DNA of 64,000 nt from Oscillospiraceae bacterium (GTDB lineage: Bacteria > Bacillota > Clostridia > Oscillospirales > Ruminococcaceae). The stretch lies in assembly GCA_017545185.1 (NCBI GenBank), contig JAFWQJ010000052.1:1-64000 (forward strand), in the 5' to 3' direction. The notes below the pieces were generated by a model. That model was given only the letters and a program-made list of their open reading frames with translations. It was not told the origin of the DNA and searched no databases. Position numbers and translations under genes: made by a program. Below are positions 1-8,406 of this stretch, one piece after another; position 1 is the first letter of the stretch, and each line of letters starts with the position of its first letter.

Positions 1-168
1 AAGGTCAACCCGAAATTTTACCGTCCGGCAGAGGTCGAGCTGCTGCTCGGCGACCCGACAAAGGCGGAGACGAAACTCGGCTGGCAGCGCGAGATCTCCT
101 TTGCGGAGCTGGTCACGCGCATGGCACAGAACGATCTGGAACTGTTGAAGCATGAATATCGCATTTGA
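1..168 (+). CDS. gmd: GDP-mannose 4,6-dehydratase, C-terminal end only
   Basis: The first 55 codons in frame 1 end at a TGA at 166-168; the start lies outside the window. The visible tail contains a run like [20 protein letters not shown], the typical C-terminal signature of GDP-D-mannose 4,6-dehydratases, which make GDP-4-keto-6-deoxy-D-mannose from GDP-mannose in the cytoplasm. The stop overlaps the next start at 152, so the genes are probably translationally coupled. A matching 4-keto reductase gene lies at 3031, which supports the assignment. Only the tail is visible, so another nucleotide-sugar epimerase/dehydratase is possible but less likely. Confidence 0.75.
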   Translation, partial: KVNPKFYRPAEVELLLGDPTKAETKLGWQREISFAELVTRMAQNDLELLKHEYRI

Positions 169-1294
169 TGCCAGCCCGCTGACCGGCGACCTGATCTCCG
201 GTGTCGGCTGGTGCGAGGCATATCTCACGGAGGCGGTCGCAAGGCTGCATCCGGAGCAAAATTACCGATTTGAATATTTCACGCTGCGTTCGCCGGAAGA
301 AAAGATCCGGCGGATGCAGCCGTTTGTGCGGGAAAATACCCCGCTGCATCCTGCAACATGCTCCCCGCTGCTCTACCGGATGCTGACGAATTTCGTGCCG
401 GTGCCGTACCGCGCATTTCAGGGCAAATGGGCAGATATCACGCACTTTTTCAATTATATCGTCCCGCCCGGGGTGCACGGAAAAACGGTCGTCACCGTGC
501 ATGACATGGTGCTCCGCGCCTATCCGGAAACGATGCGCACCCGCACCAGGATCCTGCTCGAAACGGGACTGAAACGCTCGATGCAGCGCGCTGACCGCAT
601 CGTCACGGACAGCGAATTTTCCCGCAGCGAGATCCTGAAATATTACCCGGAATTTGCGGAGAAGATCAGGGTCGTGCCCTGCGGCGTCGATCCGAAACGC
701 TTTTCCCCTGCTTCTGAGGAAGAAATCGCACGCGTGAAACAGGCGCATGATCTGCCGGACAGATACTTCCTGTATCTCGGCACGCTCGAACCGCGCAAGA
801 ATCTCGTGCGGCTGATCGAAGCCTACGGCATTCTGCGGGAGCGTCTGCCCGATGCGCCGGAGCTCGTGCTCGCGGGCGGCAAGGGCTGGCAGTATGAGGC
901 GATCTTTGCCGCAGCGGAGCAGGAAGCCGTCAGGGGACATGTGCATTTTCCGTCGTATATCCCGTCCGGAGATATGGCGGCACTGTATTCCGGTGCGGTC
1001 GGATTTGTGTTCCCGTCGCTCTATGAGGGCTTCGGGATGCCGCCGCTCGAAGCAATGGCCTGCGGATGTCCGGTGCTGTGCGCAAAAGCTGCGTCCCTGC
1101 CGGAGGCGGTCGGCGGCGCGGCGCTGCTCTGCGACCCGATGAATGTCCGCGCGATCGCGTCCGGACTGCAGTATCTGGCGGAGCAGACGGCGGCACGGAA
1201 CAAGCTTACGGAGCTCGGCTTTGCGAGAGCCGCCGAAATGAGCTGGGACAGTGCTGCCGAAAAGCTGTACGCGGTCTATCGGGAGCTGTCATAA
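152..1294 (+). CDS. GT4-family glycosyltransferase (mannosyl/rhamnosyl-type)
   Basis: This 380-residue cytoplasmic or membrane-associated GT-B glycosyltransferase has the usual two Rossmann halves. The second half carries a GTLEPRKN segment that starts the donor-binding domain. Further on is an [14 protein letters not shown] segment, the E-x7-E retaining-GT4 motif. Relatives transfer mannose or deoxy-hexoses from GDP-sugars during surface polysaccharide assembly. The start at 152 lies inside the tail of gmd, and the next gene follows after 12 bases. Family membership is secure; donor and linkage are inferred only from the gmd/rmd context. Confidence 0.88.
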   Translation: MNIAFDASPLTGDLISGVGWCEAYLTEAVARLHPEQNYRFEYFTLRSPEEKIRRMQPFVRENTPLHPATCSPLLYRMLTNFVPVPYRAFQGKWADITHFFNYIVPPGVHGKTVVTVHDMVLRAYPETMRTRTRILLETGLKRSMQRADRIVTDSEFSRSEILKYYPEFAEKIRVVPCGVDPKRFSPASEEEIARVKQAHDLPDRYFLYLGTLEPRKNLVRLIEAYGILRERLPDAPELVLAGGKGWQYEAIFAAAEQEAVRGHVHFPSYIPSGDMAALYSGAVGFVFPSLYEGFGMPPLEAMACGCPVLCAKAASLPEAVGGAALLCDPMNVRAIASGLQYLAEQTAARNKLTELGFARAAEMSWDSAAEKLYAVYRELS

Positions 1295-1306
1295 AGGATC
1301 AGGATT

Positions 1307-1873
1307 ATGAATCATAAAGGCACCGTCACTTTGGAGACGGAACGGCTCATCCTGCGGCGGTTTGCCGTATCGGATGCGCCGGATATGTACCGGAACTGGG
1401 CGTCCTCGGAGGAGGTCGCGCGCTTTCTGACATGGGAGCCGCATCCCTCTGCGGAAGCGACCGCAGAGCTGCTGGCTGAATGGGTCGGGGAATACGAAAA
1501 GCCGGAGACCTATAACTGGGTGCTCGTGCTGAAGGAAACAAATCTGCCGATCGGCAATATCAGCGTTGTGAAGCTGTATCCGGAAACCGCCTGCGCATCG
1601 CTCGGCTGGTGCCTCGGGACCGCATGGTGGGGGCAGGGCTATATGCCGGAAGCCGGAAAAGCCGTTCTGCAATATCTGTTTGAGACGGTCGGATGCAGCC
1701 GCGTCTGCGCCAATCACGATGCGGATAACCCGAAATCGGGGCGCGTCATGCAGAAGATCGGCATGAAGAAAGAGGGCGTGCTCCGGCAGCACGGCTATGC
1801 AAGAGGCAGAGTCTTTGACGATGTCTGGTACGGCATCCTTGCGGAGGAATATCGGAGCTTACAGCATGAATGA
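1307..1873 (+). CDS. GNAT acetyltransferase, RimJ/RimL type
   Basis: This 188-residue protein opens with a TLETERLILRRF segment, typical of RimJ/RimL-type GNAT enzymes. It has the acetyl-CoA-binding strand-loop around LGWCLGTAWWGQGYMPEA and an NPKSGRVMQKIGMKKEG segment near the end. Such enzymes acetylate protein N-termini, amino sugars or other amines. Its position inside a glycan cluster, overlapping the next glycosyltransferase by 8 bases, makes an amino-sugar or other precursor substrate possible, but nothing in the sequence fixes the substrate. An AGGA ribosome binding site precedes the ATG. Confidence 0.85.
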   Translation: MNHKGTVTLETERLILRRFAVSDAPDMYRNWASSEEVARFLTWEPHPSAEATAELLAEWVGEYEKPETYNWVLVLKETNLPIGNISVVKLYPETACASLGWCLGTAWWGQGYMPEAGKAVLQYLFETVGCSRVCANHDADNPKSGRVMQKIGMKKEGVLRQHGYARGRVFDDVWYGILAEEYRSLQHE

Positions 1874-3026
1874 ACAGAAGAACCGTCCGCGGCTGCTCAT
1901 TACGGGCAAAGCCTACGACCCGCATATCGGCGGGATCGAGACCGTGATGCAGCAGACCGCTGAATATATGCGCAGATACGCGAAAACAAAGGTGCTTTGC
2001 TGCCGTGACGGCATCGGCCTGACAAAACAGGAGAAGATTCACGGCGTTCCCGTGACCTATTCGGGCAGCTTCGGGACAGTCGCGTCCTGCCCGGTGTCGC
2101 TCTCCTATCCCGGCGATTTCCGGCGGAAGGTCATGCTCTGCGATGCCGTGGAGCTGCATCTGCCGTTTCCGCTTGCCGACCTCGCACTTCTGCTTTCGGG
2201 CTACAAAGGGCGCGTGGTCGTCGCATGGCACAGCGATGTCGTGCGGCAGAAGTTCCTGCTGAAATTCTACAAGCCGCTGATGAAGCGGCTCTTAAAGCGC
2301 GCCGACGCGATCCTTGTCGCGACGCAGGCGCATATCGACAGCTCGCCGTATCTGCGGGAATACCGCGAAAAATGCGTGATCGTTCCCTACGGCATTGACC
2401 CGGCTGCCTACGAAAACCGGCCGCATCAGAACCCGCTGCAGGAACGGCTGCATGACAGATCGGCAAAGAAGATCCTGTTCACCGGCCGTCTGGTCTATTA
2501 CAAGGGCGCGGACGTTCTGCTCGAAGCCTTTGCAAAGGTCAAAAGCAATGCGGAGCTGTTTCTCGCGGGCACGGGCGTTCTCGAACCGGAGCTGAAAGCC
2601 GCCGCCGCCGCACTCGGCTTTGAAAAGCGCGTGCATTTTCTCGGCAGGCGCATGACGCCGGAGCTGCGCGATATGTTCGCGGACTGCGACATTTTCGTGC
2701 TGCCGTCGGTCGCAAACAGCGAGGCCTTCGGCATTGTGCAGCTGGAAGCGATGTGCTACGGCAAGCCGATCATCAATACCGCGCTGCCGACCGGCGTCCC
2801 GCTGGTCAGCCTGCACGGCGAGACGGGTCTGACCGTTCCGCCCTCGGATGCGGACGCGCTTGCTGCTGCCATGGACAGGCTGCTCTCCGACGACGCGCTG
2901 CGGGAACAGTACGGCAAGGCCGCGAGAGAACGCGTCCTCAAGGAGTTTTCGCTCGATACGGTCATGAACAAAACGCGGGACGTCCTGCTGCCGCAGGGCT
3001 CCGAAAAACAACCGAAAAGGCGTTGA
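1866..3026 (+). CDS. GT4-family glycosyltransferase
   Basis: This is a 386-residue GT-B glycosyltransferase. The N-terminal segment PHIGGIETVMQ is the acceptor-side glycine-rich loop of GT4 enzymes. GRLVYYKG marks the start of the donor domain, and EAFGIVQLEAMCYGKP is the E-x7-E motif. The reading frame is open upstream to 1797, but the ATG at 1866 is chosen because it gives a normal N-terminus and overlaps the preceding acetyltransferase stop by 8 bases, a typical coupling arrangement. It presumably adds a sugar to the exported glycan; donor and acceptor are unknown. Confidence 0.87.
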   Translation: MNEQKNRPRLLITGKAYDPHIGGIETVMQQTAEYMRRYAKTKVLCCRDGIGLTKQEKIHGVPVTYSGSFGTVASCPVSLSYPGDFRRKVMLCDAVELHLPFPLADLALLLSGYKGRVVVAWHSDVVRQKFLLKFYKPLMKRLLKRADAILVATQAHIDSSPYLREYREKCVIVPYGIDPAAYENRPHQNPLQERLHDRSAKKILFTGRLVYYKGADVLLEAFAKVKSNAELFLAGTGVLEPELKAAAAALGFEKRVHFLGRRMTPELRDMFADCDIFVLPSVANSEAFGIVQLEAMCYGKPIINTALPTGVPLVSLHGETGLTVPPSDADALAAAMDRLLSDDALREQYGKAARERVLKEFSLDTVMNKTRDVLLPQGSEKQPKRR

Positions 3027-3030
3027 TACG

Positions 3031-3984
3031 ATGAAATCACTGATAATCGGTGCGGCAGGCTTCGTCGGTGCGTATGCGATCCGGCAGCTTTCCGAAAAGG
3101 GCGAAGTCCATGCGGCAAAGCTCCCGCAGGAGCAGATCGCCGCGGACTGCAAAGCCCTCTGCACCGTGCATGATCTCGACATTCTCGATGCAGAAGCAAC
3201 CGCTGCGCTGTTGAATGCGATTCAGCCGGACTGCATCCTGCATCTTGCGGCACAGAGCTCGGTCGCGCTTTCGTGGAAAAAGCCGCAGCTCACTGCCGAT
3301 ATCAATATCAAGGGCACCGTCAATCTGCTGGAGGCCGCAAGAATGCTGCCGGAACAGCCGCGCATCCTGCTGATCGGCTCCGGCGAGGAATACGGCGCGC
3401 TCCGTCCGGAGCAGATCCCGGTCAGAGAGGATACGCCGCTGCACCCTGCCAATGTCTACGCTGCGACGAAGGCCGCCGCGGAGCAGTTCGCGCAGCTTTA
3501 TGTCCGCGCTTACGGCATGGAGATCGTCACGGTGCGGGCGTTCAATCATTTCGGCCCGGGACAGCGGCCGGATTTTGTTGCGGCGGATTTCTGCCGGCAG
3601 GCCGCGGAGATCGAATGCGGGCTGCATGAACCGGTCATCCGGACGGGCAATCTCTCCGCAAAGCGCGATTTCACCGATGTCCGCGATATCGTCCGCGCAT
3701 ACGCGCTGCTGCTTGAAAAAGGCAGAGCCGGTGCGGTCTACAATGTCGGCAGCGGAAAAGCGATCGCCGTTTCGGATATCCTTGCGATGATCCGCGAACA
3801 GTGCCGCGTGCCTTTTGCCGTGGAGACCGACCCCGCAAAGCTGCGTCCGGTCGATGTGCCGGTCATTGCCGCGGATATCACCGCATTACAGGCGGATACC
3901 GGCTGGTCTCCGCAGATCTCAGCTGCGCAGACGGTCTCCGATATGCTGGAGGACGCGCGCAGGCTTTTGAAGGAGCAGGCATGA
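3031..3984 (+). CDS. rmd: GDP-4-keto-6-deoxy-D-mannose reductase (RMD-like), SDR family
   Basis: This 317-residue extended short-chain dehydrogenase has a GAAGFVG nucleotide-binding loop at residues 7-13. The catalytic residues are S117 in GSGEEYG and Y143/K147 in NVYAATK. The RAFNHFGPGQ segment is characteristic of GDP-6-deoxy-lyxo-4-hexulose reductases. With Gmd just upstream, the pair would convert GDP-D-mannose to GDP-D-rhamnose. A GDP-fucose-synthase-type 3,5-epimerase/reductase is less likely because the Gly-x-Gly and FNHFGP segments fit RMD better. The stop overlaps the Wzm-type permease start by ATGA. Confidence 0.82.
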   Translation: MKSLIIGAAGFVGAYAIRQLSEKGEVHAAKLPQEQIAADCKALCTVHDLDILDAEATAALLNAIQPDCILHLAAQSSVALSWKKPQLTADINIKGTVNLLEAARMLPEQPRILLIGSGEEYGALRPEQIPVREDTPLHPANVYAATKAAAEQFAQLYVRAYGMEIVTVRAFNHFGPGQRPDFVAADFCRQAAEIECGLHEPVIRTGNLSAKRDFTDVRDIVRAYALLLEKGRAGAVYNVGSGKAIAVSDILAMIREQCRVPFAVETDPAKLRPVDVPVIAADITALQADTGWSPQISAAQTVSDMLEDARRLLKEQA

Positions 3985-4760
3985 TACAAAAACTGCATGA
4001 ACTTTACCAGTACCGCGAAATGATCGCAAGCCTTGTCCGGAAGGATCTGAAAGGACGCTACAAGGGCAGCGTGCTCGGCTTCCTTTGGACGTTCATCAAT
4101 CCGCTCTTACAGCTTCTGGTCTATACGATGGTCTTTTCCGTGATCCTGAAAAGCGGCATCCCGAATTATTATCTGCATCTGTTCGTTGCGCTGGTGCCGT
4201 GGATCTTCTTCGCATCCGCGCTGACGACCGGCGCAAAGCTCGTGCTCGACCAGAAAAACATGATCAAGAAGATCTACTTTCCGCGGGAGGTGCTGCCGCT
4301 CGCGTATACGTTCAGCAGCTTCTGCAATATGCTGTTTTCGTTCATCATCGTGTTCGCGGTGATCGCCGTCATGGGGCTCGGCATCAATCCTGCCGCGCTG
4401 CCGTGGCTGATCCCGGTCATGGCGGTGCAGTTTATCCTTGTGCTCGGCATCAATCTCATTACCTCGTCGGTGACGGTCTATATCCGCGACCTTGAACACA
4501 TCACAGGCGTGCTGAGCATGGCGTGGATGTATCTCTCGCCGGTCGTCTACGGCATCGACTTTGTGCCGGAGAGCTGGAAAAGCTGGTATCTGCTGAATCC
4601 GATGGCACCGCTGATCCTCTCCTACCGCGATATTTTATACTATAAACGGGCGCCGCAGCTGCCGCTTCTGGGGCTTGCGCTGGCGGTCAGCCTTGCCGTG
4701 CTGGTCATCGGGATCCTGACATTCTCGCGCCTGCAAAGACGCTTCGCGGAGGAGCTGTAA
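3981..4760 (+). CDS. Polysaccharide ABC exporter permease (Wzm/TagG-like)
   Basis: This 259-residue ABC-2 permease starts with a cytoplasmic segment containing LVRKDLKGRYKGSVLGFLWT, the hallmark N-terminus of Wzm/TagG/KpsM-type polysaccharide exporters. About six hydrophobic segments follow, with the conserved YLSPVVYG region near the end. An ATG at 3981 overlapping the rmd stop is preferred to the longer frame from 3801. It should pair with the ATPase at 7168-8370 and move an undecaprenyl-linked glycan across the membrane. Confidence 0.9.
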   Translation: MIQKLHELYQYREMIASLVRKDLKGRYKGSVLGFLWTFINPLLQLLVYTMVFSVILKSGIPNYYLHLFVALVPWIFFASALTTGAKLVLDQKNMIKKIYFPREVLPLAYTFSSFCNMLFSFIIVFAVIAVMGLGINPAALPWLIPVMAVQFILVLGINLITSSVTVYIRDLEHITGVLSMAWMYLSPVVYGIDFVPESWKSWYLLNPMAPLILSYRDILYYKRAPQLPLLGLALAVSLAVLVIGILTFSRLQRRFAEEL

Positions 4761-6436
4761 TGGACAAACGCAAAACAAAACTGACAAACATCCTGCCGCT
4801 GCTCGCATGTGCGGCGGCGCTGCTCTGGCTGTTTTATCAGCTCTATCCGCTGCTGTTCGTGACGCATGACGATATGCGGAATTATACGCTGGTGCGCCGC
4901 GGGATGCTTGCGGAAAATGCCGTGACCTCCGCACAGAAGGGCAGGATCTCGCATTTATGGAATCATTTTCTGCTCGGCTTTCCGTTCATGCTGAACAAGG
5001 CATGGTTTTATAAGCTTGTGCAGTACGGCACGCTGGTTTTTGATCTCTCCGCGCTGTATCTGCTGCTGAGATCGGAGGTCAGCCGGAAATTTGCCGCCGT
5101 GAGCGTGATGCTCTGCTCCGCTTGGTTCTGCATCAATGCGAATCACAATCTGCTGATCTCCTACGCACTCTGTCATCAGCTCCCGATCGGTCTGCTGCTG
5201 CTCGCGCTGTACTTCTTCGGAAAGCGGCTGAAAAGCGGCAAAAAGCGGCATACCGTTCTGAGCTGTCTGTTTCTGCTGACCGCCTGCATGATCTATGAAG
5301 CGTTCGTCGCGGCACTGCTGATCTTTGCGGTCTGGTCGCTGCTGGAAACGGAGCAGAAAGCCGGATATTTTTCGTATCTGCGCGCATCTGCAAAGCGGAT
5401 GCTCCCGCAGACCTGCACCGCCTTTTTCTACTGCATCGTCTATTTCAGCTGGCAGTACCGGTATCCATCGGCCTATGACGGCACCTCGCTGATGCTGAAG
5501 GAGCCGTTCGTCAGCCTGTCTGCGCTCGGTACCTACAGCACCTCGATGCTCCCGACCGCGGAGCTGATGCGCATGGGCAGGGGAGAGGAGCTCTCCGTGC
5601 TCCGGTTCTGCGGACATCTGCTGCATCCGGCGGCATGGGTCTGCGCATTCCTGACGGCGGCAGCGGTGTTCGTGCTGCTCCCGCAGATCAGGATCGACCG
5701 CGGAAAGCTGTACCGCATCCTGCTGGTCACCGGCATCGGGATCCCCGTCCCGTGCCTGCTCATCAGCTTCAGCGAAAAATATATCGGCTGGCACCGCCGC
5801 GGCACGACCGGCTATGTACCGAGCTTTTACAGCTACTTCTTTCTCGTTGCGTTTCTTGCGGCGGCGGGCATCGCGCTCTACCGCGGGGCATGCGGCACTG
5901 CACAGAAAAAGACCGTCCGCGGCCTGCTGACGGCGTTCGTGTTCGGCATGACGCTCTGTGCAAGCTGTGTTAACGACATGTGGAAGCCGTATTTTGAAAA
6001 TCTGCTCCGGCATTACCGCAGCTTTGACCGCACGATCTCTGCGGCACCGTTCACGGACTGCGATGACAGCTTTCAGCTTTATGCGCCGGAACATGAGGGC
6101 ATTCACCTGACCGCAAACTATACGCAGGATTATATGAAGATCTACAATCCGGCGGAGATCACGTTTGTCAACAAGGAGGAAAACCTCGACCCGGACAAGC
6201 GCATCCTCTGCGTCCGCACGGCACCGGACGACTGCTATACCGTGTCCGGCGTGACAGACAGCACGCTCCTGACCGATGCCGTGACCGTCCGCACGCTGCA
6301 CACCGGTACGCTGACCGTGCTGCTCACGGATGACAGCGGTCAGCCGCAGACATACGAAAATGTACGGGACGGTGATGTGCTCCGCGCACCGGACGGTACG
6401 GAATTTGACCTGCGTAACAGCTTTCCGCAGCCGTAA
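4760..6436 (+). CDS. Polytopic membrane protein of unknown function in glycan cluster
   Basis: This 558-residue protein has around ten hydrophobic segments across residues 15-410, followed by a soluble stretch of about 150 residues. Near the first membrane span is a THDDMRNYTLVRRG segment. An acidic pair after the first helix recalls GT-C-fold glycosyltransferases and related uncharacterised membrane families, but I do not recognise the family with certainty. The start shares one base with the permease stop. A role in adding or modifying a lipid-linked sugar outside the membrane is inference from fold type and location. Confidence 0.7.
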   Translation: MDKRKTKLTNILPLLACAAALLWLFYQLYPLLFVTHDDMRNYTLVRRGMLAENAVTSAQKGRISHLWNHFLLGFPFMLNKAWFYKLVQYGTLVFDLSALYLLLRSEVSRKFAAVSVMLCSAWFCINANHNLLISYALCHQLPIGLLLLALYFFGKRLKSGKKRHTVLSCLFLLTACMIYEAFVAALLIFAVWSLLETEQKAGYFSYLRASAKRMLPQTCTAFFYCIVYFSWQYRYPSAYDGTSLMLKEPFVSLSALGTYSTSMLPTAELMRMGRGEELSVLRFCGHLLHPAAWVCAFLTAAAVFVLLPQIRIDRGKLYRILLVTGIGIPVPCLLISFSEKYIGWHRRGTTGYVPSFYSYFFLVAFLAAAGIALYRGACGTAQKKTVRGLLTAFVFGMTLCASCVNDMWKPYFENLLRHYRSFDRTISAAPFTDCDDSFQLYAPEHEGIHLTANYTQDYMKIYNPAEITFVNKEENLDPDKRILCVRTAPDDCYTVSGVTDSTLLTDAVTVRTLHTGTLTVLLTDDSGQPQTYENVRDGDVLRAPDGTEFDLRNSFPQP

Positions 6437-6465
6437 TACAGAAAGAAAAAACGGAGATACTGAAC

Positions 6466-7143
6466 ATGCAGAATGAAAACAAGGCACTCACCGCGGTAGC
6501 CTATGATGCCGAAATGCGGCAGATCTACCCGTTTTATGACGAATTTCACCGGCAGATCATGGAGACGGTGCGGGTGCATAACACAGAGCCGCTGACATGG
6601 CTCGATCTCAGCTGCGGCACCGGAACGCTCGCGGCAAGAGCATTCCAGTCGCTGCCTGTCAGCAGAATGATCTGCTGTGAGAAGGACCCGGAGCTGCTCG
6701 ATATCGCAAGGATGCGGCTCCCCGCTGAGCAGACCGTTCTTCTGCGGCAGGAGCTTCTGCTGCCGGAGCTGCGGGAGCGCTTTGACGTCATCACGGCGAT
6801 GCAGACCTTTCAGAATCTGGAAAGCCCTGCCCGGGAGCAGGCCGTCCGGAGCTGCTATGACAGGCTCCGCCAAAACGGCATCCTGTTCATTTTTGAAAAT
6901 ACCGTGCCCGCCTCGCAGACCGGCACCGACCACGCCCTGACGCTCTGGGCGGAATATCAGAAGCGCTCCGGCGTGCCGGATGAACAAAGAGAAGCATTTT
7001 TTGAAGCATACCGGAGCAGCTGCCATCCGCTCACCGTGACGGCGCACCAGGCGCTGCTGCACCGCTGCGGATTTGAGATCGCGGAGGTGCTGTGGCTCTC
7101 CGGGATGCAGGCAGGCTTCTACGCTGTCCGCACGGAACGCTGA
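6466..7143 (+). CDS. Class I SAM-dependent methyltransferase
   Basis: This is a 225-residue cytoplasmic methyltransferase. Motif I appears as WLDLSCGTGTLAARAF at about residues 45-60, with an acidic residue (ekDpel) at the end of the next strand, and a FDVITAMQTFQNL segment as motif IV. It resembles ubiE/tehB-like small-molecule methyltransferases. Placed between the Wzm- and Wzt-type genes, it probably methylates the glycan or a sugar precursor. A good ribosome binding site (ACGGAG) precedes the ATG. Confidence 0.85.
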   Translation: MQNENKALTAVAYDAEMRQIYPFYDEFHRQIMETVRVHNTEPLTWLDLSCGTGTLAARAFQSLPVSRMICCEKDPELLDIARMRLPAEQTVLLRQELLLPELRERFDVITAMQTFQNLESPAREQAVRSCYDRLRQNGILFIFENTVPASQTGTDHALTLWAEYQKRSGVPDEQREAFFEAYRSSCHPLTVTAHQALLHRCGFEIAEVLWLSGMQAGFYAVRTER

Positions 7144-7167
7144 TTCAACGAAACGGAGGAATCCCGC

Positions 7168-8370
7168 TTGCACGCGATCGAAATACAGGAGCTGACCAAA
7201 AAATTCCGCATCTACGCCGATCAGGGCAGATCCCTCAAGGAGAAAACGCTCTCGGCCAAGCGGCGGAAATATGAGGAGCGCACCGTGCTGGACGGTATCT
7301 CTCTGACCGTGGAGCAGGGTGAAGCGATCGGACTGGTCGGCAAAAACGGATGCGGCAAATCCACGCTTTTGAAGCTGATGAGCCGTATTCTATATCCGGA
7401 GGGCGGCAGCGTAAAGCTGAACGGCAGGGTCTCCTCGCTGATCGAGCTCGGTGCCGGGTTTCATCCGGATATGACCGGCAGAGAAAATATTTTTACAAAC
7501 GCATCCATTTTCGGGCTGACGCATAAGGAAATAGAGGAACGCCTCGACGAGATCATCGAGTTCTCGGAAATGCAGGAGTTCATCGACAATCCCGTGCGGA
7601 CGTATTCCTCCGGCATGTATATGCGGCTGGCGTTTTCCGTCGCGATCCATGTCGGCGCGGATATTCTGCTGATCGACGAGATCCTCGCGGTCGGTGACGC
7701 GGCATTTCAGGCAAAATGCTTCGAGCGGCTCATGGAGATCAAGGCATCCGGTACGACGATCGTCATTGTCTCGCACAGCATGGCGCAGCTCGAACGCATC
7801 TGCGACCGCACGGTCTGGATCGACAGCGGAAAGATCCGCATGGAGGGCGCGCCGAATGAGGTGCATCCCGCGTATCTGGACTTCATGGGGCAGCGCAGAC
7901 AGCTCAGTGCGCCGGTGAAACAAGGTGCCGCCGCAGACGCGGAGAAGCCGGATACGCCCGCAAAATGGACGGATATCTGTCTGCTCAATGAACAGGGAGA
8001 GCGCATCACGACATTCCGCACCGGCGATACGGTCACGCTGCAGCTGACCTACGAGGCAGACCCCGAAAAGGCCGAGGACGCGCTGATCGGGCTGGCGCTC
8101 TACCGCGCAGACAAGGCGCTCTGCTACGGCACGAACACCCAGCGCGAACGGATGCAGCCGCTGAAGTTGAAAACACGCGGCACGATCCGCTGCATCTTTT
8201 CCCCGATGAATCTGATCGCGGGCACATACTGGTTTGATGTCGCCCTGCGCAGATTGGATATGTTTGCTTATGACTACGCCGCACAGGCGGTTCGGTTTAC
8301 CGTATACAATACGATCGACGAGACAGGCGTCACAAGACTGGAGCACCGCTGGGAGACAGACGCGGAGTGA
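7168..8370 (+). CDS. Polysaccharide ABC exporter ATPase with C-terminal Wzt-like domain
   Basis: This 400-residue protein has a Walker A GKNGCGKST at residues 58-66, the signature YSSGMYMRL, and Walker B ILLIDEILAVGD, all as in TagH/Wzt/KpsT ATPases. Residues from about 265 to 400 form a beta-rich extension resembling the Wzt C-terminal domain, which in O8/O9a-type systems binds the modified non-reducing end of the glycan. The start is a TTG preceded by GGAGGA at good spacing; no in-frame ATG fits. It pairs with the permease at 3981. A 10-base tandem repeat covers its stop codon. Confidence 0.9.
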   Translation: MHAIEIQELTKKFRIYADQGRSLKEKTLSAKRRKYEERTVLDGISLTVEQGEAIGLVGKNGCGKSTLLKLMSRILYPEGGSVKLNGRVSSLIELGAGFHPDMTGRENIFTNASIFGLTHKEIEERLDEIIEFSEMQEFIDNPVRTYSSGMYMRLAFSVAIHVGADILLIDEILAVGDAAFQAKCFERLMEIKASGTTIVIVSHSMAQLERICDRTVWIDSGKIRMEGAPNEVHPAYLDFMGQRRQLSAPVKQGAAADAEKPDTPAKWTDICLLNEQGERITTFRTGDTVTLQLTYEADPEKAEDALIGLALYRADKALCYGTNTQRERMQPLKLKTRGTIRCIFSPMNLIAGTYWFDVALRRLDMFAYDYAAQAVRFTVYNTIDETGVTRLEHRWETDAE

Positions 8371-8390
8371 CGCGGAGTGACGCGGAGTGA
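8361..8390 (+). repeat. Three tandem copies of a 10-bp unit at a stop codon
   Basis: CGCGGAGTGA is repeated three times without a gap. The first copy contains the final Ala-Glu codons and TGA stop of the Wzt-like ATPase; the other two fill the spacer before the next ATG at 8407. Every copy also contains GGAGTGA, which resembles a ribosome binding site. Confidence 0.95.
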
Positions 8391-8406
8391 GAAAGGAAGC
8401 TGAAAT

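Noticed and set aside
113..946. A 277-codon - strand open frame
   Set aside because: It lies opposite the GT4 gene, has no ribosome binding site or recognisable domain, and its composition is that of a reverse-strand shadow.
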